Assembly: GCF_002573715.1 (NCBI RefSeq)
Contig: NZ_PDHM01000004.1
Location: 203,537 to 267,536 of the forward strand
Length of the DNA: 64,000 nt
From: Paenibacillus sp. EZ-K15
GTDB lineage: Bacteria; Bacillota; Bacilli; Paenibacillales; Paenibacillaceae
Direction: 5' to 3'
Below, one piece after another: positions 1 through 7,343 of the stretch (within the stretch, counting starts at the first letter, position 1; the number at the start of each line of letters is the position of its first letter). Below the pieces are notes generated by a model, which was given only the letters and a program-made list of their open reading frames with translations, did not search any database and had not been told where the DNA came from. The translations under genes and the position numbers were made by a program.

Positions 1-1
1 C

Positions 2-268
2 CGGACTATCACACGTGAAGAGATGGCGTTGATGGCGTACAACGCGCTGGAGTATGCCGGATACAACCAAGCCGACGCGGCAAAAGCAAATTTTGCCGAT
101 GCGACCTCGATCGGTGGTTGGTCCAAGACAGCGGTGTATGAATTGGCAGCTCTTGATATTTTGAACGGAGACCAGAATCAGCGCTTCAACCCTAAATCGA
201 GTGCCACCCGTGGGGAAAGCGCCGCTGTGCTCCATCGTTTGATGCAGGATTTGACGTATGCGAAATAA
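2..268 (+). CDS. SLH-domain surface protein, C-terminal fragment
   Basis: The reading frame is open from the left edge, so this is the 3' end of a larger gene. The visible 88 residues contain one and a half S-layer-homology repeats: an ITREEMALMAYNAL motif, then a full repeat ending in FNPKSSATRGESAAVLHRL. SLH repeats at a C-terminus normally anchor exported proteins to pyruvylated secondary cell-wall polymer. The catalytic or structural part lies outside the window and cannot be named. The same type of C-terminal SLH anchor occurs on the pullulanase at 7344-12305. A strong intrinsic terminator follows at about 389. Confidence 0.85.
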   Translation, partial: RTITREEMALMAYNALEYAGYNQADAAKANFADATSIGGWSKTAVYELAALDILNGDQNQRFNPKSSATRGESAAVLHRLMQDLTYAK

Positions 269-388
269 ACATATTGTATAGCGGCTGGATGCAGATTGGA
301 TTTGCATCTTTGTGATAAACGAGAGGGGGGCCTCAACAGCAAATCTGCCGAAGAACGCTCCAATTGATCAAAAAAGTGGAAAATAGAT

Positions 389-437
389 ATGGCGGTGCTA
401 AGGATGTGATCCTAGCACCGCCATTTCTTGCTTTTTT
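389..437 (+). terminator. Intrinsic terminator after the SLH protein gene
   Basis: A near-perfect stem (ATGGCGGTGCTAGGAT paired with its complement, one bulged base) is followed by TTTCTTGCTTTTTT. It lies 120 bases after the SLH stop codon and is well placed to end that transcript. Confidence 0.8.
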
Positions 438-594
438 GGTTCGTTGCCACCGTTCCGTCCTTTTCGTAAATGGGTGGTAGATCGCACATCCATTTTGTGA
501 AGATGTGGTTTCTGTTTCTATGTCTAAAGGATGTGCTTGCTCATGGTAGCGGAGAGGACGAAACGATTCCGGACAAGCGGCAGCGGTCGCCTAA

Positions 595-779
595 AAGCTT
601 TCCAACGGAAAGCTCGCATCGAAAGCATATGCTTTGTCCCCGAATTTCTTCCTTGCTTAAAATCAACCCAAGAAATTTGGGGACAACAGCGATGAGAGGA
701 ACGATTCGTACACGGAGCGTCTCCTATCAGAAAGAGGGATCCCGCCAGATCTAAGATCTTTTGGGACATCCTCTTTTTT
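595..779 (+). other. Structured intergenic region with three inverted repeats
   Basis: The 588-base gap between the SLH gene and the sigma factor has no convincing gene. It holds a short palindrome at 622-635 (AAAGCATATGCTTT), a long stem at 635-650 paired with 670-685 (15 of 16 Watson-Crick pairs plus one G-U), and an imperfect long hairpin at 732-772 followed by a run of T. The last resembles an intrinsic terminator. It could be a small RNA, an attenuated leader of the downstream sigma operon, or the remains of a small mobile repeat. Short open frames on both strands here lack ribosome sites. Confidence 0.35.
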
Positions 780-857
780 ATGCCGAAAAAACTATAAACA
801 AAATGTGACCGATCCGCGTCCATAATTGTATTAAGGGTAAAAGGAGGTCTAAAGGCG

Positions 858-1346
858 ATGCAGATCGATTCGCTCCGGCCGGGCGGAGATATTACGGAAA
901 CCTATGAATTATATGGCGATATGCTTTTTAAAATAGCGATGGTGTACCTGGGAAACAAACAGGATGTAGAAGAAGCTATTCAGGAGACGTTTATGAAGCT
1001 GATATATAAATCACCTGAGTTCAGCGATCAGGAGCATAAGAAAGCTTGGCTCATTCGGGTGATTACGAACCATTGCAAGAACATGCAAGGGAGCCTGTGG
1101 CGCAAGCGGGTAACGAAAATGGAGCATATGAATGATTATTTTGTGGAGCCCTCGGAACGGACCCTGATGGATAATGTCATGAGTTTGCCGTTTAAGTATA
1201 AGTCGGTGATCCATCTGTTTTATTACGAGGATTATTCCGTTAAGGAAATCGCCGGGATCTTGCAGATTAATGAGTCTGCGGTCAAGATGCGTCTTCAGCG
1301 CGGCAGGAAGCTGCTGCGCATGGACTTGGAAGGAGAGGACGATTGA
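858..1346 (+). CDS. ECF-type RNA polymerase sigma factor
   Basis: The 162-residue protein has the two-domain layout of a group 4 sigma factor. Region 2 occupies about residues 15-80 (YLGNKQDVEEAIQETFMKLI and a following tryptophan-bearing helix). Region 4 occupies about 105-158 (LPFKYKSVIHLFYYEDYSVKEIAGIL and a helix-turn-helix ending in RLQRGRKLL). It would direct RNA polymerase to a small stress regulon. A ribosome site (AAAGGAGG) precedes the ATG. The stop codon overlaps the start of the next gene (TGATG), the usual sigma/anti-sigma coupling. The target genes cannot be read from the sequence. Confidence 0.9.
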   Translation: MQIDSLRPGGDITETYELYGDMLFKIAMVYLGNKQDVEEAIQETFMKLIYKSPEFSDQEHKKAWLIRVITNHCKNMQGSLWRKRVTKMEHMNDYFVEPSERTLMDNVMSLPFKYKSVIHLFYYEDYSVKEIAGILQINESAVKMRLQRGRKLLRMDLEGEDD

Positions 1347-2329
1347 TGAATCGGAATGACTACAAAACATTGATAGATCGAATAGAACCTGATAAAGGAT
1401 TGGAGGAGCGCCTGATGAAAGGAATGAAACAAAATCAGAGTCAGACGACAAGAAGGAATCGGTGGGGTATGGCTGGCGTTAGTATGGCTGTCATGTTGGG
1501 GCTAGTCTTGGTTGTTTCAATAATGTTGAATCGTGAAGATGTTCCCGTTGTTACCTATACTCCGGAAACGCAAGGGACTGGAGAGCCTACGCCGCCGATC
1601 GCCCAGGCCGGCCATGACCCGGTAACCATTCCGAAGATTGAGCTTCCGGGCGAGAGCAACGTCAAAGCCGACATGATCGGTTTGGTTGTATACCAGGGCA
1701 ATATCTACACCCAGACCGGTACGCAAATCACGCCGGAAATTGCCAAGCAACTGCGGGGCGACAAGCTCGGTCGGTCGAAATCGGGGATTACGGAGTGGAG
1801 CTCCTCCGATGATTACACGGAGCTTGCTTCTACAATCGGCGAAATGGACATTTTCTCGGTTAAGGGATATGACGCCGATTTTAGAATCATGTCCTACATG
1901 GAGCACGACGGGGAAGTCTACGCCGAATTGTATGAGCACCTCAACGGGATTACGGTGGCGAAAGGCGAGGATATCATCGGCAAGCTGAATCTGATGGGGA
2001 ACATGAATTCGGTTAAATGGCAGGATTTCGACAGCTGGAATATGGGCGAGAACAAGTTACACGAGCTTTCCGGCGATGCGGCGGTGCAAGCCTTCGTTGA
2101 GGCGTTATATGAAGCAAAGCCGGTAGCGGCCGAGCCTTTGTTTGAGCAAGGGATCTACGAGACCGGTTCGGACGAGCAGAAGTTTCTGTATATCCAGCTG
2201 CAGGATGGGACGGAAGTCCAGTTGAGATTGTTTAAGGGCGGCCAGTATGTGCGATATGCCAACGCGCCGGTGTTCTTTCAATTGGAAGCCGAGGCGTTCA
2301 CTATGCTATGGGATCTGATGGAGGAGTAG
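1346..2329 (+). CDS. Membrane-anchored putative anti-sigma factor
   Basis: This 327-residue protein is translationally coupled to the ECF sigma gene. It has a cytoplasmic N-terminus of about 30 residues, one membrane segment (about residues 34-54, GVSMAVMLGLVLVVSIML), then a large extracytoplasmic part with a proline/threonine-rich linker. That topology and position fit an anti-sigma factor, but I do not recognise a zinc-binding anti-sigma motif. The exported domain may sense a signal. The start was set at the ATG overlapping the sigma stop, with AGGAGAGGA just upstream; an in-frame TTG lies one codon earlier. Confidence 0.65.
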   Translation: MNRNDYKTLIDRIEPDKGLEERLMKGMKQNQSQTTRRNRWGMAGVSMAVMLGLVLVVSIMLNREDVPVVTYTPETQGTGEPTPPIAQAGHDPVTIPKIELPGESNVKADMIGLVVYQGNIYTQTGTQITPEIAKQLRGDKLGRSKSGITEWSSSDDYTELASTIGEMDIFSVKGYDADFRIMSYMEHDGEVYAELYEHLNGITVAKGEDIIGKLNLMGNMNSVKWQDFDSWNMGENKLHELSGDAAVQAFVEALYEAKPVAAEPLFEQGIYETGSDEQKFLYIQLQDGTEVQLRLFKGGQYVRYANAPVFFQLEAEAFTMLWDLMEE

Positions 2330-2377
2330 GTCGTCAAATCGATCATGATTTTCGAAAAAAGTGACTTTTAAAGCTTG

Positions 2378-2406
2378 AGGCTATCCAACATGGGTAGCCT
2401 TTTTTC
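2378..2406. terminator. Terminator between anti-sigma and AraC genes
   Basis: The arms AGGCTATCC and GGGTAGCCT form a hairpin followed by a run of T on the plus strand. It lies between convergent genes. Confidence 0.7.
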
Positions 2407-2457
2407 ATGAATACGGGGCCGTAAACAGCGCCCCCTTTATCCCATGGTGGTCCCTTG

Positions 2458-3315
2458 CTATTCGCGTACCGTCGATGAAGGGCGATTCGCTTTCACGAAT
2501 GCACTCGGCGTCATTCCGAAATACCGGGTAAAGGCGCGGGAGAACGTAAACAAATCCGAATAGCCCAGGGATAAAGCGGTCTGCGTGATGCTGATGCCCT
2601 CGGCGGATAATAGGCGGGTCGCTTTCTCCATGATCAACTGCTGCATGTAGCGGGACGGAGAGATGCCGTATCGGCGGGTAAACGCGCGGGTAAAGTGACT
2701 GCGATGCACGCCGGCCCACGCGGCAAGCTCCTCCACGGACAGGTTCTCGGTACAGTGAAGCTGCATATACCCAGGGATGGATTCGAGCCAGTCGGATGCA
2801 GCAGCAGAAGGAGATTGGTGCCGGTTCGAATTGATGCTGTGGATCAATTGGAATCCCAATGACATCAGCTGAAGGCTGTGGTCTAACTGGGGCTGCCGGA
2901 GCAATCTCTGAATCTCCTTGATGATCGCCAGGGTATCGTCCCCGAAGGCATTTTGTCGATAGGGCCGCTCCGGATATAAATCAACATGCTTCAATATGGA
3001 TGGCATCAACTCGCCCATAAAAGCCGTCCAGGTGATCGTGGTAGATGGCTGCTCGCAGTCCTTGACATAGGTATAGACCGAGCCGGGGAAGAGGCAGAAC
3101 AGGTCGCCTTCCGAGAGGGAGACGCTGCTGCCGTCCCATCCGAATCGCACCTTGCCGCTGGCAACGAAATGTATACTATAAAATCCGACGGACCGGGGAC
3201 CGACTTTTTCGGTGAAAAAAGGGTGCGTACCGGATTTGTATATCCACAATCCCATTTTTGTCTCAAATGAAGCCGGATTGTTAAAGTATTCTTCTCTGGA
3301 TGGTCTTGGGTTCAC
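2458..3315 (-). CDS. AraC-family transcriptional regulator
   Basis: The protein has an N-terminal cupin-like sensor (about residues 20-140, with the VGFYSIHFVASGKVRF and LSEGDLFCLFPG strands) and a C-terminal AraC double helix-turn-helix (about 185-275). The second HTH contains ITQTALSLGYSDLFTFSRAF. This layout is typical of regulators of sugar catabolism. I placed the start at a GTG (3315) because GGAGGAGG lies 7 bases upstream. A longer frame reaches 3456 but would fill the promoter region shared with the divergent sulfatase gene. It probably controls the sulfatase and perhaps the hexosaminidase; this is inference from position. Confidence 0.85.
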   Translation of the reverse strand: MNPRPSREEYFNNPASFETKMGLWIYKSGTHPFFTEKVGPRSVGFYSIHFVASGKVRFGWDGSSVSLSEGDLFCLFPGSVYTYVKDCEQPSTTITWTAFMGELMPSILKHVDLYPERPYRQNAFGDDTLAIIKEIQRLLRQPQLDHSLQLMSLGFQLIHSINSNRHQSPSAAASDWLESIPGYMQLHCTENLSVEELAAWAGVHRSHFTRAFTRRYGISPSRYMQQLIMEKATRLLSAEGISITQTALSLGYSDLFTFSRAFTRYFGMTPSAFVKANRPSSTVRE

Positions 3316-3475
3316 TGTCACGCCTCCTCCTGCCAGCTGTTCCTGATCATTTTTCTTGTTGTTGCTACTATGCAACATATTGTATAACGATTGCAAGGAT
3401 TGAGCATTCCGTGTAGGCCTATCAAAGGGTACGATGATGAGGAACAAGTCGAACATAGTAGAGGTGAATTAAGAT

Positions 3476-4795
3476 ATGAAACAACCGAATTTTATCGTCG
3501 TATATTGCGATGATCTAGGGTATGGGGACCTTGGGTGTTACGGATCGGAAACCGTGAAAACCCCGCATCTGGACGGATTGGCTGATGAAGGCATTCGTTT
3601 TACGAATTGGTATTCCAACTCTCCAGTCTGCTCTCCGTCACGAGCCTCTTTATTGACAGGCAAGTATCCGGTCAGAGCGGGAGTCGGTGAAATCCTGGGG
3701 GCGAAGCGCGGTTCGCATGGCCTTCCTCCCACCGAGGTAACGTTGGCGAAGGCGCTTAAACCCGCCGGCTACAGAACGGCATTGTATGGAAAATGGCATC
3801 TGGGTCTGTCAGAGGAAACCAGTCCGAACGCGCACGGGTTTGATGAGTTTTTCGGATTTAAGGCGGGCTGCGTCGATTTTTACTCGCACATTTTTTATTG
3901 GGGCCAAGCCCATGGCGTCAATCCCCTTCATGATCTATGGGAAAACGAAACGGAGGTTTGGGAGAACGGCCGGTATATGACCGAACTGATTACGGAACGA
4001 TCGGTTGATTTCATTAAGCGGTCTCGGGAGCAGGAGGCTCCGTTCTTCTTGTTTACGTCATACAATGCGCCGCATTATCCGATGCATGCACCACAGGAAT
4101 ACATGGACCGGTTTGCGCATTTGCCTTGGGATCGGCAGGTCATGGCCGCCATGATTGCAGCGGTGGATGACGGCGTCGGGGAGATCGTGAAGGCGCTGAA
4201 GGAAGTGGGGTGTTATGAGGATACGGTCATCTTCTTCTCCAGCGATAACGGACCGTCCTCCGAGAGCCGGAACTGGCTGGACGGGACGGAAGACGTTTAT
4301 TACGGCGGGAGCGCGGGGATCTTTCGCGGGCATAAAGCAAGTCTGTTTGAAGGCGGAATCCGCGAACCTGCCATACTAAGCTGGCCGAACGGATTAGAGG
4401 GCGGACAAGTACGTGATGAGGTGGCGGCCATGATGGACATCGTACCGACCTTTCTGGATCTGGCGGGCGTCGATCCGGCGGCGGGACCGCTTCAAGGCGT
4501 TGCACTGGATGGAAGCAGCCTGAAGGGGATGCTACGAATGGGCGAGCCGTCGCCGCATAAGCAATTGTTCTGGGAGTATCAAGGCCAACTGGCTGTCCGG
4601 GAAGGGAATTGGAAGCTGGTGCTGAACGGGAAACTCGATTTTGACCGCGTGGTTCCGGATCAGGTTCATCTGTCCGATCTGTCCAAGGATCCCAGGGAGC
4701 GCTCCAACCTGGCGGACCATTACCCCGAGATCGTGGAACGGCTTAGCCGGGATGTGCTAGCCTGGTACGAGGAAGTGCAAAGTAACGGATCATAA
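3476..4795 (+). CDS. Sulfatase (arylsulfatase family, Cys-type)
   Basis: This 439-residue type I sulfatase hydrolyses sulfate esters. The formylglycine signature C-S-P-S-R is at Cys52-Arg56, so the active cysteine must be converted to formylglycine; no maturation enzyme lies in the window. The N-terminal DDLGYGDLGCYG metal-binding motif and the SSDNGPSSE metal site in the second half are intact. There is no signal peptide, so it probably acts in the cytoplasm on imported sulfated sugars. It is divergent from an AraC regulator and convergent with a GH20 hexosaminidase, suggesting sulfated amino-sugar glycans. The exact substrate cannot be told. Confidence 0.9.
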   Translation: MKQPNFIVVYCDDLGYGDLGCYGSETVKTPHLDGLADEGIRFTNWYSNSPVCSPSRASLLTGKYPVRAGVGEILGAKRGSHGLPPTEVTLAKALKPAGYRTALYGKWHLGLSEETSPNAHGFDEFFGFKAGCVDFYSHIFYWGQAHGVNPLHDLWENETEVWENGRYMTELITERSVDFIKRSREQEAPFFLFTSYNAPHYPMHAPQEYMDRFAHLPWDRQVMAAMIAAVDDGVGEIVKALKEVGCYEDTVIFFSSDNGPSSESRNWLDGTEDVYYGGSAGIFRGHKASLFEGGIREPAILSWPNGLEGGQVRDEVAAMMDIVPTFLDLAGVDPAAGPLQGVALDGSSLKGMLRMGEPSPHKQLFWEYQGQLAVREGNWKLVLNGKLDFDRVVPDQVHLSDLSKDPRERSNLADHYPEIVERLSRDVLAWYEEVQSNGS

Positions 4796-4836
4796 GCGTG
4801 GATTAGAGCGAATCATATAAGCCTTAGCGATTATGC

Positions 4837-4865
4837 AAAAAAGCCCCGGCATCGGGGCTTTTTCA
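4837..4865. terminator. Bidirectional terminator, sulfatase/GH20
   Basis: The stem AAAGCCCCG-GCAT-CGGGGCTTT is flanked by A-rich and T-rich runs, so it can serve both convergent genes. Confidence 0.85.
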
Positions 4866-4910
4866 TATATGTTGGTGACAGGTATCAGCAGATTCCGGTA
4901 GCTGGGACCC

Positions 4911-6827
4911 TTAAAAAGGATTCAACACATGGTAGAACACGTTCGGCGAAGCCATGCGGTAATAATGACTGCACCAGCCGACCCCTTTGTGGTTGTCGCG
5001 GTTGGTCGTGCTGAACACCAGCCGTTCCTGCTCAAGCTCTTCAATGCTTGCCGTACGTCCCTCAACGTATTCCAGAATGCGGAACGATGCGGTATCCAGG
5101 CGAGTAATGACGCCGCCATAGCGGATGTCGATGACCTCCCAGCCGAAGGGCTTAAACATCCGGTGCCACTGCGTGCGGTGGGCAATGCGCAGTTCTTGAA
5201 CGGCTTTGGAAATGGCAGGGAGCACGACCCTGGCCATATGTTTTAAGGTATCGGTGTCCTTGGTGTCATAGGCTTTCTTCAGCAGAATGCCAATCTCGCT
5301 CTTGCGTTTGAGGACGGCGCTCAGCTTCTCCGGCATATCGAACAGATAGTCCAGCTCGGCGCTGCTATCGCGCTTCGCACGCAGGTTTTGCTCCAGCTCG
5401 GCATAGTGGTTCGAGAGGTCCAGGCCTTCGATCTGTTTGTCGAACATCCCGAGGAGCACGTCCTGATACAGCAAGAATTTCGACGGGTTGCTCTGCTTGG
5501 CGTTGTTCGGCTCCTGGCCGGGGATTTCGTCCAGGTCCTTCAGCAGGAGGAACGTATCCATATCGATGCCCGTACAGAATTTAACCCGTTCCGCCAACTG
5601 AGCCGGGGACGGCTTCTGTTCCGAGTAGGCATGCTCGGCATAGAGCTGCAGACCGAGCAGCGCCGCGAACGGATTTCCTTCGTTGCCGTCATCGCCCCAC
5701 ATCGTGGCGTATACCTCGCGGATTCCCTCCTGCTTGCACACTTGAAGCGCAACATCCGAAGCGTTCAGGGACAAACCGTAGTTGACGCCAAATGTGTTGA
5801 AAATCCAGACGGCTCCTGCAAACACGAGGTTGCACCCCAGCGGACGGTGATTGGCAATCAGCTTCTTATAGTCCTCCGGCTTCATGTGGGTGTAGTCCCA
5901 GTACACCATGTCTACATCCTTCGGGATGCGGCGGGCCATATCCTCCGGAATCGAGGTGTCCTTGTCGTAATACGCCGCATCGCCGCCTCCGCCGGCAGCG
6001 AGCTTCAGGAACATGTCGCTCCACATCATCGGCTTCAGGCCGCGTTTGCGGACGGCAGCCAGGACTTTGTCCAGATGGGTGATCATGATGTCGAAACGGC
6101 TCACATAACCGTTGTGATCCAAATATTTTCCCCGTCCAAGCTCCTCCGCTTCGTCCATCCCGATATGAATCTTGTTGCTGCGGAACGGAGCGCTGGCAGC
6201 CTCGATCATCCGTTCAATCAGGGAATCTGTCTGCTCGCTGCCGACAAGAAGGGCCCCTTTGGTATCACGGTAATGCTTGATGGGCTCCCACTTCAGAAAC
6301 TCCTCCAGATGCGCCAAGGTTTGGATGCTCGGAAAAGCCTCGATGCCGAATTGGTCGGCATAATCGTCTATTTCTTTCAGTTCTGCTTGTGTATAGCGAC
6401 CGCGCATATAACCGAAATACGGCTCGCCTTCGATCTGGTAGGTATCCTCCATGTATAACATCACGCTGTTCATCCCCATCAGGGCCATCTTGTTCAGCAT
6501 GAGCTTGAAGCTGTCCACGGTCAGCACGGCGTTGCGGGACAGGTCGAACATCGGGCCGATCTGGTCAAATTGCTGACGTTCGTGAAGGTGGAACGTATCG
6601 CTTTGGCGGCTATGTTGAACCAGCAAGCCGAGTCCCCGGAAAAATTGATGTTTTCGTCCGTAACGAATATAGGCGTGAGTCCGGTCCCTGCCGACCTCCA
6701 GATCTCCATCCGACAAGGCTACCTCTACGGGGACTCCGTCCTCCCCAAGCTCTACGCCAACCTCATCCAGCAGCAGCTGAATGCCGGGCATGACATCCGT
6801 AACAGCGCCCTCAAAACGAAATTTCAT
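4911..6827 (-). CDS. Glycoside hydrolase family 20-type beta-N-acetylhexosaminidase
   Basis: The 638-residue protein has a GH20-like barrel after a small N-terminal domain. The key pair is in HIGMDEAEELG (Asp225-Glu226); in GH20 the Glu is the acid/base and the Asp orients the substrate 2-acetamido group. Preceding signatures include MNSVMLYMEDTY and IEAFPSIQTLAHLE. It lacks a signal peptide, so it is likely cytoplasmic and acts on imported chitobiose- or mucin-like fragments. The start at 6827 has an AGGGGGA ribosome site; an upstream in-frame ATG at 6917 would run through a large palindrome that looks like an operator. It is convergent with the sulfatase. Confidence 0.85.
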   Translation of the reverse strand: MKFRFEGAVTDVMPGIQLLLDEVGVELGEDGVPVEVALSDGDLEVGRDRTHAYIRYGRKHQFFRGLGLLVQHSRQSDTFHLHERQQFDQIGPMFDLSRNAVLTVDSFKLMLNKMALMGMNSVMLYMEDTYQIEGEPYFGYMRGRYTQAELKEIDDYADQFGIEAFPSIQTLAHLEEFLKWEPIKHYRDTKGALLVGSEQTDSLIERMIEAASAPFRSNKIHIGMDEAEELGRGKYLDHNGYVSRFDIMITHLDKVLAAVRKRGLKPMMWSDMFLKLAAGGGGDAAYYDKDTSIPEDMARRIPKDVDMVYWDYTHMKPEDYKKLIANHRPLGCNLVFAGAVWIFNTFGVNYGLSLNASDVALQVCKQEGIREVYATMWGDDGNEGNPFAALLGLQLYAEHAYSEQKPSPAQLAERVKFCTGIDMDTFLLLKDLDEIPGQEPNNAKQSNPSKFLLYQDVLLGMFDKQIEGLDLSNHYAELEQNLRAKRDSSAELDYLFDMPEKLSAVLKRKSEIGILLKKAYDTKDTDTLKHMARVVLPAISKAVQELRIAHRTQWHRMFKPFGWEVIDIRYGGVITRLDTASFRILEYVEGRTASIEELEQERLVFSTTNRDNHKGVGWCSHYYRMASPNVFYHVLNPF

Positions 6828-6857
6828 ATGAAATCCCCCTGCATCCATGATTTTGCG

Positions 6858-6893
6858 AACATTAAACATTATATCATTATAATGTTTAATGTT
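6858..6893. promoter_or_regulatory. 36-bp perfect palindrome upstream of the GH20 gene
   Basis: The arm AACATTAAACATTATA is followed by a TCAT centre and its exact complement, giving 16 paired bases on each side. It ends 30 bases before the GH20 start codon. The A+T richness and symmetry suggest an operator for a dimeric or tetrameric repressor; a transcribed hairpin is the alternative. No T-run follows on either strand. Confidence 0.6.
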
Positions 6894-6996
6894 ATGGGAA
6901 TCGTCGTGGGAAATCAATCATTAGTTTGCGAAAGTATGCTTCCAATTCATTTTACTAGAAACAACGTAACACCTTAAACGGATGAAACGCGCATGG

Positions 6997-7030
6997 AAGG
7001 GAATCAGTCATTCCGATGGTTGATTCCCTT
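6997..7030. repeat. Inverted repeat, possible weak terminator
   Basis: AAGGGAATCA at 6997 pairs with TGATTCCCTT at 7021 around a 14-base loop. It is followed by TATTTGTT, so termination would be weak. It separates the GH20 operator from the pullulanase promoter region. Confidence 0.4.
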
Positions 7031-7142
7031 TATTTGTTAGAGCTAAATCTGCTGGTGAGAGTCTCACTTGAGCCGCAAAATAGTTCTTGAAAACAGGCCA
7101 AAATGTGGTTGACGGCAAGGAACCTCGATACTACAATAAAGA

Positions 7143-7157
7143 ATGCAAACGCTCCCA
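7143..7157 (+). promoter_or_regulatory. Catabolite-responsive element (cre) upstream of pullulanase
   Basis: ATGCAAACGCTCCCA matches the CcpA consensus WTGNAANCGNWNNCW at every fixed position. It lies about 190 bases before the pullulanase start, consistent with catabolite repression of a starch enzyme. Confidence 0.6.
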
Positions 7158-7263
7158 TTGTAATCGCTTTCATCTATCTTTGTTTCATTCTATATTTCGA
7201 ACCATTTCTCTAACCATTGTCAGTTATTGTCGTACTTTACTTGATGGAAGCTCAAACTTGTTT

Positions 7264-7278
7264 ATGCAAGCGTTTGCG
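7264..7278 (+). promoter_or_regulatory. cre-like or LacI-family operator
   Basis: ATGCAAGCGTTTGCG matches the cre consensus except at the last position, and the core TGCAAGCG-TTTGCGCA is semi-palindromic. It may be bound by CcpA or by a MalR-like regulator. It lies 66 bases before the pullulanase start. Confidence 0.45.
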
Positions 7279-7343
7279 CAATGATTGGCATTAAAATAGC
7301 ATCAACTGCACCTAATCCAAGAACCGAAGGAGGTTATTTGTTC

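Noticed and set aside
470..823. Overlapping small frames on both strands before the first sigma gene
   Set aside because: No ribosome sites and the region is explained better by inverted repeats.
5388..6458. 356-residue open frame on the plus strand opposite the GH20 gene
   Set aside because: It is fully antisense to a well-supported GH20 enzyme, has no ribosome site and no recognisable domain.
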